From: Treponemataceae bacterium
Lineage (GTDB): Bacteria > Spirochaetota > Spirochaetia > Treponematales > Treponemataceae
Assembly (NCBI GenBank): GCA_024680915.1
Contig: JAILBN010000001.1
Span: forward strand, 1-54,774
Direction of reading: 5' to 3'
DNA: 54,774 nt
Shown: piece by piece, positions 33,332 to 41,835 of the stretch
Numbering within the stretch: the first letter of the stretch is position 1
Layout: each line of letters begins with the position of its first letter
Made by a program: the position numbers and the translations under genes
The notes under the pieces: generated by a model
Databases searched by the model: none
What the model saw: only the letters and a program-made list of their open reading frames with translations
Told to the model about the DNA's origin: nothing

Positions 33332-35761
33332 ATGAATGCACCTGAAAGATTATCCGAGCAAACAATAAAATGTCTTCGAAAAGCTATTGCAGAGGCTGGT
33401 GGAAATGAAGTTTTTGCCTGTGGTACTATAAATGAAGCTGGAATCGTAGTCTCTGTCGATATCAAGGCAAGAGGTAATTCTGATTCAGTTTATATTACGA
33501 AATCTGCAAAGACAGCCGCTGTGCTTATCCATAATCATCCATCCGGTGTGCTTTATCCTTCTGACGCTGATATGGTTATTGCGGGCCAGGCTTCTGAGAA
33601 CTGTGCCGGTTTTTATATTGTAGATAACGATGTTGAAAAGCTTAACGCCGTCGTAGAGCCTATTCTTCCCAAGACTGTGAATTTGCTGGAGCCTGACCAG
33701 GTAGCATTCTATCTTTCGTCAGAGGGACCTTTTTCAAGGACAGAAGAATTCTATGAGGAGCGTCCTTCACAAATCGAGCTTCTGAAAGATATATGCAAGG
33801 TTTTCAATCAGAATAAAATCGGAGTTTTTGAAGCTGGTACGGGAGTAGGGAAGTCCTTGTCTTATTTGATTCCCTCTATGATTTGGTCTGAAAGCAATAA
33901 GGAGAGGGTCGTTATTTCCACAGGGACTATAAATCTTCAGCATCAGCTAGTGGAAAAAGATATTCCCGCGGCTGAATCTATACTTCCCTTCAAGCTTAAG
34001 ACCGTGCTTTTGAAGGGTAGGCAGAATTATCTTTGCCTGAGAAGGCTTCATTCCGCCCTTGACGAGAAAGATCTTTTCACAGAAGATGCAGAAGCTTTGG
34101 AAGCGATAAAAGCTTGGTCAGATATGACCAGCTCCGGCAGCAGAAGTGACCTGGTGGTTATGCCTCCTGATTCCGTCTGGATAAGAGTGAATTCTGAGTC
34201 TGACTCTTGCATGGGTATGAAGTGTCCCTACAGGGAACGTTGTTTTGTGATGAAAACCCGTAAGGAAGCTTCCGACGCTGATATTCTGATCGTAAACCAT
34301 CATCTCCTGTTCTCGGATATTGAAATGAGACTTGCTGGGACAGGTTTTGAGGATGCTGCTGTGCTACCTCCCTACAAGCGTGTGATTTTTGATGAGGCTC
34401 ATGGTATTGAAGCTGCCGCGACAAGTTTCTTTTCTGAATCCCTGGGAAGATTCAAGTTCCTGCGTCAGTTGAACATGATTTACCGGCAGAGAAAAGGCTC
34501 TGCCGCGGGTCTTCTTTTTACGCTTGATGCCCTCTGCAATGCTGATTGCGATATTACGGAAGTAATAGCGACGGCAGATAACCTAAAAGCGACTTTTGTT
34601 CTTCTTGAGGAAGCCGGACTTGATTTGATAGGCAATGACTTCAGTTTTCGTATAGATGATAAGACTGCTGATAACTCGGAAAGGCTTTTTTCGGTTTTCT
34701 CGAAGCTCCGAGAGGATATTGCGTCCTTCGTTTCTTATGTAAGGAATATGATCGACTCCGTAAGGGATGATGATGCTGATACGCCGGTTGTTTGGGAATG
34801 CAAGCAGATAGTCAAGCGGATTGAGGCGATGGGCAGTCTTTGTAAAAGCTTTTTGACATGGTCTGAATATCCTGATTCCGTTTTTTGGCTGGAAAAAAGA
34901 AAACTGTCAAGTGGGGGCTATACTGTTTTTTTTGTTAAGACTCCCCTTGATATTTCACAGACAATGAATGCAGGTGTGTTTGAGCCTATGGAAAGCGTGG
35001 TTTGTACCTCGGCGACCTTGCGTACGGGAAAATCATTCGCATATTGGAGCAGCAGGGTGGGGATATCTTTTGCGGAAAAAGAACGTGTTTTTCAGAATAC
35101 CTTCGCATCTCCCTTTCCTTACAAAAGAAATCTTCTTCTGTCTGTTCCTGTGGATGCTCCTTTTCCTTCCGATAGAAGCTTCCAGCCATGGATGGAGGAG
35201 GCTGTTATATCTTTGATAAGGGCCTCTGAAGGCCGTGCACTTGTTCTTTTCACGTCATATGATTCCCTTTCTTATGCATGTGAGCATGCAAGAAGAGTCC
35301 TTCCGAAGGAGGGGATTCCTGTCCTGAAGCAGGGGGATGATGACAGATTCCGTCTCTTGGAACTTTTTAAAAAGGATAAGGATAGCGTTCTTTTTGCTAC
35401 AGATTCTTTTTGGGAAGGCGTGGATGTTCCGGGAGAGTCTCTTTCTCATGTAATAATAGTGAAGCTTCCTTTTGGTGTGCCATCTGATCCTGTTTTTGCC
35501 GCAAAATCCGAAGCCATAGAGAAAAGAGGCGGAAATCCCTTTATGGAGCTTAGTGTGCCTGAGGCTGTCATGCATTTCCGGCAGGGCTACGGAAGACTTA
35601 TGAGAAGATCCTCCGACCAGGGCGTTGTTACTGTGCTCGATACAAGAATTGTAAAAAAACAATATGGCAGGATCTTTACAGAATCTCTTCCTGAGTCACA
35701 ATATTGTTTTGAGCCTTTGCTGAGTGTGGAGAAAGCTATCAGGAAATTTCTTCGGGTATAA
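33332..35761 (+). CDS. JAMM/RadC-like domain fused to DinG-family DNA helicase
   Basis: 809 residues. Residues 1-110 are a JAMM-type domain with an early Glu (GGNEVFACG) and HNHPSGVLYPSDAD, which is the full metal-binding HxHP...SxxD pattern of RadC and deubiquitinase-like proteases. The rest is a DinG/XPD-type superfamily 2 helicase: Walker A EAGTGVGKSLSYL, cysteines in NYLCLRR and CMGMKCPYRERCF that would hold an iron-sulfur cluster, the DEAH box FDEAHGIE, SFWEGVDVPGESL and QGYGRLMRRSSDQG (motif VI). DinG unwinds 5'-tailed DNA, including R-loops. The added JAMM domain is the unusual part. ATG chosen; TTG six bases earlier is also in frame. Confidence 0.9.
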   Translation: MNAPERLSEQTIKCLRKAIAEAGGNEVFACGTINEAGIVVSVDIKARGNSDSVYITKSAKTAAVLIHNHPSGVLYPSDADMVIAGQASENCAGFYIVDNDVEKLNAVVEPILPKTVNLLEPDQVAFYLSSEGPFSRTEEFYEERPSQIELLKDICKVFNQNKIGVFEAGTGVGKSLSYLIPSMIWSESNKERVVISTGTINLQHQLVEKDIPAAESILPFKLKTVLLKGRQNYLCLRRLHSALDEKDLFTEDAEALEAIKAWSDMTSSGSRSDLVVMPPDSVWIRVNSESDSCMGMKCPYRERCFVMKTRKEASDADILIVNHHLLFSDIEMRLAGTGFEDAAVLPPYKRVIFDEAHGIEAAATSFFSESLGRFKFLRQLNMIYRQRKGSAAGLLFTLDALCNADCDITEVIATADNLKATFVLLEEAGLDLIGNDFSFRIDDKTADNSERLFSVFSKLREDIASFVSYVRNMIDSVRDDDADTPVVWECKQIVKRIEAMGSLCKSFLTWSEYPDSVFWLEKRKLSSGGYTVFFVKTPLDISQTMNAGVFEPMESVVCTSATLRTGKSFAYWSSRVGISFAEKERVFQNTFASPFPYKRNLLLSVPVDAPFPSDRSFQPWMEEAVISLIRASEGRALVLFTSYDSLSYACEHARRVLPKEGIPVLKQGDDDRFRLLELFKKDKDSVLFATDSFWEGVDVPGESLSHVIIVKLPFGVPSDPVFAAKSEAIEKRGGNPFMELSVPEAVMHFRQGYGRLMRRSSDQGVVTVLDTRIVKKQYGRIFTESLPESQYCFEPLLSVEKAIRKFLRV

Positions 35762-35763
35762 AA

Positions 35764-35797
35764 AAACCGTATTCCACTTTTAATGTGAAATACGGTT
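35764..35797. terminator. Terminator between helicase and zinc-ribbon genes
   Basis: AACCGTATTCCAC pairs with GTGAAATACGGTT with one mismatch. On the minus strand it is followed by seven thymines, so it best serves the zinc-ribbon gene; on the plus strand the T-run is poor. Confidence 0.75.
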
Positions 35798-35815
35798 CTC
35801 TTAAGCAGAAAAAGC

Positions 35816-35986
35816 TTATTTAAAATCTTTAGGACGGCGCTCGACACGTTTGCATTTTGAGCATTCAGCTATATTTTTAAGCTTGCCGTTCTCGAAAAGC
35901 GTTTTCATTACAACTTCACCGCCGCATGAACAGAAAAACTTATGTGTAGATACTGTTGTACGCGAGTTTTTACTGGCTCCAGCCAT
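35816..35986 (-). CDS. 56-residue zinc-ribbon protein, unknown function
   Basis: A short gene with an excellent ribosome site (GGAGG eight bases ahead of ATG 35986) and its own terminator. The protein begins MAGASKNSRTTVSTHKFFC and has CSCGG in the middle and CSKC near the end, giving a two-knuckle zinc ribbon (CxC...CxxC), with a basic tail. Possibly a ribosome- or nucleic-acid-associated factor: its neighbours include ribosomal protein genes and its composition is like small L31/L33-type proteins, but it does not match one that I can name. Confidence 0.8.
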   Translation of the reverse strand: MAGASKNSRTTVSTHKFFCSCGGEVVMKTLFENGKLKNIAECSKCKRVERRPKDFK

Positions 35987-36088
35987 TCTTAGCCTCCGGA
36001 AAAAAATCTATTGCATAAACTATACAAAAATTATCATGCGAAGTCAATAGTGCGTTAAATAGGGGCGTGGAAATCACGGTTTCTCTAC

Positions 36089-36120
36089 TTGACTAATAAT
36101 TTCCGCTTTGGTAACATAAT
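36089..36120 (+). promoter_or_regulatory. Candidate rpsT promoter
   Basis: TTGACT at 36089-36094 followed by TAACAT (17-base spacer) or CATAAT (20-base). The first combination is the more likely. Confidence 0.5.
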
Positions 36121-36147
36121 ACACAGTTTAAGTTTGGAGGGTCTCCT

Positions 36148-36426
36148 TTGGCAGTAAAAAAATCTTCTGCAGAAAAAAGACATAAGCAGAGTGAAGTTCG
36201 CCGCCTTCGCAATAAGGCTGCAAAAAGTTCAGCACGTACCAGCGTAAAGAGGTTCATCGAAGCTGTTCATGCTAAAGACGCTGCACTTGCTTCAGAGAAA
36301 TTGAGGGCTCTTACAAAAGAGCTTGATACAGCAGCAGGCAAGGGTATATTGTCTAAGAATGCTGTTTCGCGCAAGAAGTCACGTATGGCGAAACTTTATA
36401 ACGCCACATTCGCAGCGGCGAAATAA
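36148..36426 (+). CDS. rpsT: 30S ribosomal protein S20
   Basis: 92 residues, TTG start with GGAGG seven bases ahead. It shows the S20 pattern: KKSSAEKRHKQSEVRRLRNK at the start, basic helices, TELD-like loop and the closing KGILSKNAVSRKKSRMAKLY. It binds 16S rRNA early in 30S assembly. Its own transcript ends at a hairpin shortly after the stop. Confidence 0.95.
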   Translation: MAVKKSSAEKRHKQSEVRRLRNKAAKSSARTSVKRFIEAVHAKDAALASEKLRALTKELDTAAGKGILSKNAVSRKKSRMAKLYNATFAAAK

Positions 36427-36432
36427 CATGTT

Positions 36433-36490
36433 ATAAACAGAGAAATCGGACTTATCGATTAATAACCGGTTTCTCTGTTTATCACGCTTT
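36433..36490 (+). terminator. Hairpin after rpsT
   Basis: ATAAACAGAGAAA (36433-36445) and TTTCTCTGTTTAT (36470-36482) pair perfectly over 13 bases. Only a short T-run (CGCTTTTT) follows, so termination may be moderate. Confidence 0.7.
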
Positions 36491-36637
36491 TTGCGAATGG
36501 GACTATGCTGAAAAAGTGATAGTTCTTGTGTAAGTTATGCCTCCATGTGTCGGAGAATGGTTGGCAGTTCATACGGATGGGTTTTAGTTTTGTCGTTCTT
36601 GGCATATACCATCTGTACTTTGTTATGTATAATCTCA

Positions 36638-36661
36638 AGGAGTTCAGTATTTTGAATTCCT
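36638..36661 (+). promoter_or_regulatory. HU-gene leader hairpin; -10-like TATAAT just upstream
   Basis: AGGAGTTCA and TGAATTCCT pair around GTATTT with one G-T pair. TATAAT at 36628-36633 is a possible -10 without a clear -35. The remaining part of the 265-base gap between rpsT and the HU gene holds nothing else that I can name. Confidence 0.4.
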
Positions 36662-36691
36662 CTAAAATACGTTGTGTTCGGAGCGTAGAAT

Positions 36692-37000
36692 ATGTCTTCA
36701 AAAAAAGTAACAAAATTTGATCTCGTCGAGGCTGTTTATAATAATGTAAATTGTGAGAAGAAAGTAGTACAGTCTGTTGTTGACTCTCTTCTTGTGCAGA
36801 TAAAGGAAAGCCTTAAAGGTGGCTCAACAATCGAGCTTCGTGGTTTTGGAACGTTTGAGCTTCGCCTTAGAAAAGGTCGCGAGAAAGCTAGAAACCCGAA
36901 AAATGGTGCTCAGCTTTCGGTAAAACCACACTATGTAGCAGCTTTCCGTTCCGGTCAGGATTTAAAAACTGCTCTTTGGGAACTTCCTATTGAGAAATAA
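36692..37000 (+). CDS. HU/IHF-family nucleoid protein
   Basis: 102 residues. The HU/IHF pattern is clear: TKFDLVEAVYNNVNCEKKVV at the N-terminus, GSTIELRGFGTFELRLRKGR and ARNPKNGAQLSVKPHYVAAF, the DNA-bending arm with the RNPKNG motif at the tip. It acts as a dimer that bends and compacts DNA. GGAG precedes ATG 36692. One HU-type gene with a slightly extended N-terminus. Confidence 0.94.
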   Translation: MSSKKVTKFDLVEAVYNNVNCEKKVVQSVVDSLLVQIKESLKGGSTIELRGFGTFELRLRKGREKARNPKNGAQLSVKPHYVAAFRSGQDLKTALWELPIEK

Positions 37001-37033
37001 GTATCTTTGAGAAAATAGCATTCCGGTTTGAAA

Positions 37034-38644
37034 ATGGAAAAAGGTAAGAATGTACTGATAAACATTGGACTTTTGTTGTCCGGTATAGTTTTGTTCGCAT
37101 TGCCCCATCCAAATTTCATTACCGTAGAAGGTTTTCCTCTTCTTTCTTATTTTGCTTACATTCCTCTTTTCATATTAATAAGCCGTGTATCTTGGAAATC
37201 TGTCTGGATATACGGTTTGTTATATGGAACAGGGTGTTATTGCCTGTTTGTATATTGGCTCGCTATCTTTAATCCTGTTTCTATGCCTGTAATTGCAGGA
37301 ATGTATGCTATTTATCTAATGCTGGCTTTCCTTGTTATGAAAGCTGCTGCGACGCTTTTCCCAAAATATGCGATATTCGCCCAATGGGTCGTCTGGTGCG
37401 CCTATGAGTATGTTAAAACTCTCGGTTTCCCCGGCTTCAATTACGGTGTAACAGCATATGCTCAATGGCGTTGGACTTTGATAATCCAAATAGCATCTGT
37501 TATAGGAGTGTTCGGGCTCAGCTCGGTAATTTCTTTTTCGTCAGCATGGTTTGCTGCTGTGATTACAGATAAAGCTGACAGCTGGCGTGGAAAAATAAAA
37601 AATCATCGTGTTTCCGGGATAATCTGGCTTGTCATCTTCGCGGGCGTAATTGTCTACGGATTCGTCTCTCCTGTAGATTATTCTTCGTGTGAAACAAAAA
37701 AGGTCGCACTTATCCAGACGAACAGTGATCCATGGGCTGGCGGTGAGTCTGTTTTCAAGGAAGACCTTGATACGCTTATTTCACTTTCTGATGCTGCTCT
37801 TGCTGCGGACGATTCTGTTGAGTTGGTCGTATGGCCGGAAACTGCTTTTGTTCCAAGAATTACGTATCACTATAAGCATCGGCAAAATCCATATATGTAC
37901 GAGCTCGTCGCCGAGCTCCTTGACTATCTTGATAGTAAATCTGTTCCTTTCGTTGTTGGTAATGATGACTGTGTTAAAGGCTACAATAAAGAAGGCCAGT
38001 ATACAGATCTTGATTACAACGCCGTATTGTTGTTCCGTCCCGGTGAAAACGTAATTCCTCCGGAGCCTGACAGGTATTGGAAGAATCATCTTGTGCCGTT
38101 TACAGAGCATTTCCCGTTCAAAAAGCAGCTTCCTTTCATTTACAAGCTTTTGGAAGAGAATGACACGCACTTTTGGGAAAGTAGCGATGAAAAAACGGTG
38201 TTTGATATTGATGGCTTCAAGTTCTGTACGCCAATCTGTTTCGAGGATACATTCGGTGATATAGCCAGGGATTTCGTGCGTAACGGTGCGCAAGCAATCG
38301 TTAATATGTCAAATGATGCTTGGGCAAGAACTGCTTCATGCCAATATCAACACTTGGCTATGGGTGTTTTCAGAACCGTAGAGAACAGAATTCCTGCTGT
38401 CAGGGCTACATCATCGGGACAAACTGTGTTAATCGATCCGAATGGAAAAATCCTTAAAATGGCAGAGCCTTTTGAACCGACATACTTGATTTGTGACCTT
38501 CCTGTGATGGAAAAAACATCTCAGACCATATATACTAAATACGGTGATTATGCTGGAAAATTCTTTGTGTACGCGACATGCTTGCTTTTGGCTTGTGGTA
38601 TAATCATTAAAGTAGTGGGGAAAAGAAGAAATGGCAAAAAATGA
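37034..38644 (+). CDS. lnt: Apolipoprotein N-acyltransferase
   Basis: 536 residues from ATG 37034 (TTG 37028 is in frame). Eight or so membrane helices fill the first 220 residues; the C-terminal nitrilase-like domain has the catalytic triad in VVWPETAFVPR (Glu), RYWKNHLVPFTEHFPF (Lys) and CTPICFEDTFGD (Cys). It adds the third acyl chain to the N-terminal cysteine of lipoproteins. The size is standard. It overlaps bactofilin by 14 bases. Confidence 0.95.
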   Translation: MEKGKNVLINIGLLLSGIVLFALPHPNFITVEGFPLLSYFAYIPLFILISRVSWKSVWIYGLLYGTGCYCLFVYWLAIFNPVSMPVIAGMYAIYLMLAFLVMKAAATLFPKYAIFAQWVVWCAYEYVKTLGFPGFNYGVTAYAQWRWTLIIQIASVIGVFGLSSVISFSSAWFAAVITDKADSWRGKIKNHRVSGIIWLVIFAGVIVYGFVSPVDYSSCETKKVALIQTNSDPWAGGESVFKEDLDTLISLSDAALAADDSVELVVWPETAFVPRITYHYKHRQNPYMYELVAELLDYLDSKSVPFVVGNDDCVKGYNKEGQYTDLDYNAVLLFRPGENVIPPEPDRYWKNHLVPFTEHFPFKKQLPFIYKLLEENDTHFWESSDEKTVFDIDGFKFCTPICFEDTFGDIARDFVRNGAQAIVNMSNDAWARTASCQYQHLAMGVFRTVENRIPAVRATSSGQTVLIDPNGKILKMAEPFEPTYLICDLPVMEKTSQTIYTKYGDYAGKFFVYATCLLLACGIIIKVVGKRRNGKK

Positions 38645-39071
38645 ACACTATGTTTCCGGAAATGTGACGATACTTGGTAAGGATACTGAATTTGAAGGTG
38701 TTTTGGAATACACTGACAATCTGGTTGTCACTGGAAAATTTTCTGGAACTATAAAATCTAACGGATATCTTGAGATATCTGAGGATGCTGAATGTAGAGT
38801 AGACTCAATGTCTGCATCATCAGTGATAATTTCTGGAACAGTCAATGGTAATATAAACGCACATAGCCGGTTGGAAATGAAATCAGGCAGTCACGTTGTT
38901 GGTGATGTTACTACGAAAAAACTTTGCATTGCGGATGATGTTGAATTCCATGGTTCTGTTTCCATGCTTGAGGAGGTTCCTGAAATCGATGTTTTTTCAA
39001 TGGAACCGGCAGAATATAAGCAGCAGATGAGAAATTCAGATAGAAATGAAAGTGCGGTTGAACCGCTTTGA
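38631..39071 (+). CDS. Bactofilin (polymer-forming cytoskeletal protein)
   Basis: 146 residues with the right-handed beta-helix repeats of bactofilins: VSGNVTILGKDTEFEGVL, LVVTGKFSGTIKSNGYLEI, VIISGTVNGNINAHSRLEM and SGSHVVGDVTTKKLCIADDV. The short ends before and after the core are typical. Bactofilins polymerise without nucleotide and support cell shape or envelope placement. The start overlaps the end of lnt, so it is co-translated with the lipoprotein acyltransferase. Confidence 0.93.
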   Translation: MAKNEHYVSGNVTILGKDTEFEGVLEYTDNLVVTGKFSGTIKSNGYLEISEDAECRVDSMSASSVIISGTVNGNINAHSRLEMKSGSHVVGDVTTKKLCIADDVEFHGSVSMLEEVPEIDVFSMEPAEYKQQMRNSDRNESAVEPL

Positions 39072-39086
39072 TTATTAATGTAGAGG

Positions 39087-39106
39087 TATATGTCGCTTGA
39101 CATATA
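39087..39106. promoter_or_regulatory. Perfect palindrome at the rho promoter
   Basis: TATATGTC and GACATATA (8 bases) flank GCTT. The right arm overlaps the -35 box of the rho promoter. It may be an operator, or the stem of a bactofilin terminator since a T-run follows a few bases later. Confidence 0.6.
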
Positions 39107-39125
39107 GGAGATTTTTTTTTATACT
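39097..39125 (+). promoter_or_regulatory. rho promoter
   Basis: TTGACA at 39097-39102, 17-base spacer, TATACT at 39120-39125, about 110 bases before the rho start codon. Confidence 0.85.
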
Positions 39126-39151
39126 TGAAACAAATAAAGTCCATCAATGAT

Positions 39152-39201
39152 GAACGGAACGGCTTGTGTCTATACAAGACAGTAGACGTTATCGTTCGTT
39201 C
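39152..39201 (+). promoter_or_regulatory. Structured rho leader
   Basis: GAACGGAACG (39152-39161) pairs with CGTTCGTTC (39193-39201) with one bulge; inside lies a smaller hairpin CTTGT/ACAAG (39163-39178). The structure lies between promoter and start codon. In other bacteria rho controls its own leader. Confidence 0.55.
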
Positions 39202-39236
39202 TTAAATATTCAAATCAAATACATTTGGAGTTCTTA

Positions 39237-40835
39237 ATGGCACCGATTCAAAGACGGCGTTTTGTTGACACGTCTGATTCCCCTGTGTCATCGGAAGATG
39301 AAATGCAGGGAACCCTCCCCTTGGAAGAACCTTCTCAAGCAGGCTCTACAGAAGATGCACAGGAAGGAGCCGAGAAGCAGGCTCACGAGAAACTTGTAGT
39401 ACGTCCTAAAGTTAGACGCAGAATACCTAGAACAGAAGGCAGAAGGACTGCCTCTGTTGTAAAATCTGACAGTCAGGCATCAGAAAACAGAGAATCTTTT
39501 ACAAAGCAGCCTGAATCAGCGGGCTCATCTGTTCCAGAAGAAACAGAAAATCTTAATAGAGAAAAACCAAAATTAGTAATAAATGAGCTTACTTCAATGG
39601 GAATGCATGATTTGCGTGATCTTGCTGCCCGTTACGGATTCCAGAGAGACGAGCTTGCTCCTATGAAAAAGCAGGAGCTTATTTTTGTAATTCTAAAAGC
39701 ACATACAGAACACGGCGGAATAATCTTTGCTTCTGGTGCACTCGAAATACTGCCCGACGGATACGGATTCCTCAGGTCTCCACAGAACAGTTATCTTCCG
39801 GGTCCTGATGACATTTATATCTCACCCAGCCAGATACGGCTTTTTAACCTTAAGACAGGCGATACGATATACGGTCAAATCCGTTCTCCTAAAGAAGGGG
39901 AGCGTTTCTTCGCTTTGCTTAGAATTGAGACTGTAAATGATGATGATACTCGCTGTGCTCAGACAAGAATTCCGTTTGAGAATCTAACGCCTTTGTATCC
40001 TGATGAGAAACTTCATCTGGAGACGACGACAGAGGAGCTTTCCACAAGGATTATGGATCTTTTCTGCCCGATCGGAAAGGGTCAGCGTTCTTTGATCGTA
40101 GCTCCGCCAAAAGCCGGTAAAACTATACTGATGCAAAAAATTGCGAACGCGATTACGGCAAACCACCCAGAGGTAAAGATAATAGTGCTTCTTATTGACG
40201 AACGTCCTGAGGAAGTTACCGATATGGAGCGTTCGATAAAAGCCGAAGTAATCTCATCTACTTTCGATGAGCCGGCTTCCCGCCACGTTCAGGTTGCGGA
40301 GATGGTTCTTGAGAAGGCGAAACGTCTTGTGGAGCACAAACGTGACGTTGTTATCTTCCTTGACTCAATAACCCGCCTTGCCCGTGCGTATAACCAGACT
40401 GTTCCTACATCCGGCAAGGTTCTCTCCGGTGGTGTCGATTCAAACGCGCTCCACAAACCGAAACGGTTCTTTGGTGCTGCTCGTAATGTGGAGGAGGGCG
40501 GAAGCCTTACGATTATCTCCACTGCGCTTATAGAAACAGGAAGCCGTATGGATGAGGTTATCTTTGAGGAATTCAAAGGCACCGGCAATATGGAGATTAA
40601 CCTTGACAGAAAGCTTGCTGACAGAAGGCTTTTCCCTGCTATCAACATCAAGAAGTCAGGTACAAGAAAAGAGGATCTTTTGCTTACCGAAGAAGAGCTT
40701 CAGAAGATTTGGGTGCTTCGTAAGGTTATAAATCCTATGGATGATGCAGAAATTATTGAATTGCTTATTGACAGAATGCGAAAAAGCAAGAATAATGAAG
40801 CGTTCCTGCGTTCTATGAACAGCATGGAAGCATAA
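39237..40835 (+). CDS. rho: Transcription termination factor Rho
   Basis: 532 residues from ATG 39237, which has TTTGGAG six bases ahead. The first 105 residues are a disordered, charged extension; then the Rho N-terminal helical domain ([17 protein letters not shown]), the cold-shock RNA-binding fold ([18 protein letters not shown]) and the RecA-type motor with Walker [38 protein letters not shown] and the closing [20 protein letters not shown]. It is an RNA-dependent ATPase that ends transcription. The long N-terminal extension is seen in several GC-rich or spirochaete Rho proteins. Confidence 0.96.
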   Translation: MAPIQRRRFVDTSDSPVSSEDEMQGTLPLEEPSQAGSTEDAQEGAEKQAHEKLVVRPKVRRRIPRTEGRRTASVVKSDSQASENRESFTKQPESAGSSVPEETENLNREKPKLVINELTSMGMHDLRDLAARYGFQRDELAPMKKQELIFVILKAHTEHGGIIFASGALEILPDGYGFLRSPQNSYLPGPDDIYISPSQIRLFNLKTGDTIYGQIRSPKEGERFFALLRIETVNDDDTRCAQTRIPFENLTPLYPDEKLHLETTTEELSTRIMDLFCPIGKGQRSLIVAPPKAGKTILMQKIANAITANHPEVKIIVLLIDERPEEVTDMERSIKAEVISSTFDEPASRHVQVAEMVLEKAKRLVEHKRDVVIFLDSITRLARAYNQTVPTSGKVLSGGVDSNALHKPKRFFGAARNVEEGGSLTIISTALIETGSRMDEVIFEEFKGTGNMEINLDRKLADRRLFPAINIKKSGTRKEDLLLTEEELQKIWVLRKVINPMDDAEIIELLIDRMRKSKNNEAFLRSMNSMEA

Positions 40836-40923
40836 ATGAATTTAAGTGATTTGTGGAAAATATCTCTGCGTTGAAGCAGCTGTTTTTCGGGCAAGTCGTT
40901 TGAAATAAACCAGGAGGAAAAAG

Positions 40924-41127
40924 ATGAAAGAAGGTATTCATCCTAATTACGAACTTACAAAAATTACATGCGTATGTGGCAATGTAATCGAGACTCGTTC
41001 AACAGTAAAGAACATCAATGTTGAAATTTGCTCTGCCTGCCATCCTTTCTTTACAGGAAAGCAGAAACTTGTTGATACTGCAGGTCGTATCGAGCGTTTC
41101 AACAAACGCTACAATATCAAGCAGTAA
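40924..41127 (+). CDS. rpmE: 50S ribosomal protein L31 (zinc-binding form)
   Basis: 67 residues, AGGAGG before ATG 40924. It has [19 protein letters not shown], then [20 protein letters not shown], which is the L31 pattern with the CxC and CxxC of the zinc form. It lies 88 bases after rho and ends at a good terminator, as in many bacteria where rho and rpmE are neighbours. Confidence 0.96.
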   Translation: MKEGIHPNYELTKITCVCGNVIETRSTVKNINVEICSACHPFFTGKQKLVDTAGRIERFNKRYNIKQ

Positions 41128-41153
41128 TTCTGTTTGTTTTGCGAGAATTGATG

Positions 41154-41181
41154 CAGCTCCTGGAAGGGAGCTGTTTTTTTT
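41154..41181 (+). terminator. rpmE terminator
   Basis: CAGCTCC, loop TGGAAG, GGAGCTG, then eight thymines. Confidence 0.95.
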
Positions 41182-41344
41182 GCCCTGATGAATTGAGCGC
41201 TTGTATGTGTGTTTTTTACAAAATACAATATTTTTTCTTTGAATTGTGTCACTTTTCACATGACAATCTTAAGTTTTTAGAGATTTTCTTTATTCATTAC
41301 TTGTAAAAATAAATGTTTGGTTGTATTCTAGAAATGGAGGCTTT

Positions 41345-41833
41345 ATGGCAGTAGGTGATTCCCAATTCCAGCTGGTAACTTTCCAGTTAGGTGAAGAGTT
41401 GTACGGTGTTGACATTATGGATGTTAAAGAAATCGTTAAGATTCAGAATGTACGTCCCATTCCAAACGCCCCTTATTATGTAGAAGGAATTTTTAATTTA
41501 CGCAGTGAGATAATTCCCGTAATCAGTCTTCATAAACGATTCAGGATTACACAGGTATCGCATGATGAAGAAGACGACGATGAGTCGCAGGGCGGATTTA
41601 TTATCCTGAATATTGACGGTATAAAGATTGGTATAATAATCGACCGTATTGCACGTGTCGTACCTGTCCGCGCGGAAGAGGTTAAACCACCGCCACAGAT
41701 GCTCAGTGGAATTGGAACTGAGTATATTCATGGCGTAATTCATCAGGAGGCGGGAGGTTATCTGATCGTGCTTGATATAAGACGTCTGTTTAATCCAAAG
41801 GATTTGCAGAAGCTTATTGGTGCAGACAGATAG
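41345..41833 (+). CDS. cheW: Chemotaxis coupling protein CheW
   Basis: 162 residues from ATG 41345, which has TGGAGG six to eight bases ahead; a longer frame upstream has no such site. CheW pattern: QFQLVTFQLGEELYGVDIMDVKEIV, IPNAPYYVEGIFNLRSEIIPVI and the late VPVRAEEVKPPPQ followed by YLIVLDIRRLF. It couples methyl-accepting receptors to the CheA kinase. The middle has an acidic loop (HDEEDDDES) that lengthens it slightly. The 163 bases upstream are AT-rich, and I see no convincing promoter. Followed two bases later by the DegT-like gene. Confidence 0.95.
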   Translation: MAVGDSQFQLVTFQLGEELYGVDIMDVKEIVKIQNVRPIPNAPYYVEGIFNLRSEIIPVISLHKRFRITQVSHDEEDDDESQGGFIILNIDGIKIGIIIDRIARVVPVRAEEVKPPPQMLSGIGTEYIHGVIHQEAGGYLIVLDIRRLFNPKDLQKLIGADR

Positions 41834-41835
41834 AC

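Noticed and set aside
41302-41331. TTGTAA-17-TATTCT before cheW
   Set aside because: Its transcription start would fall in or after the ribosome site of cheW, so it is unlikely to be the promoter.
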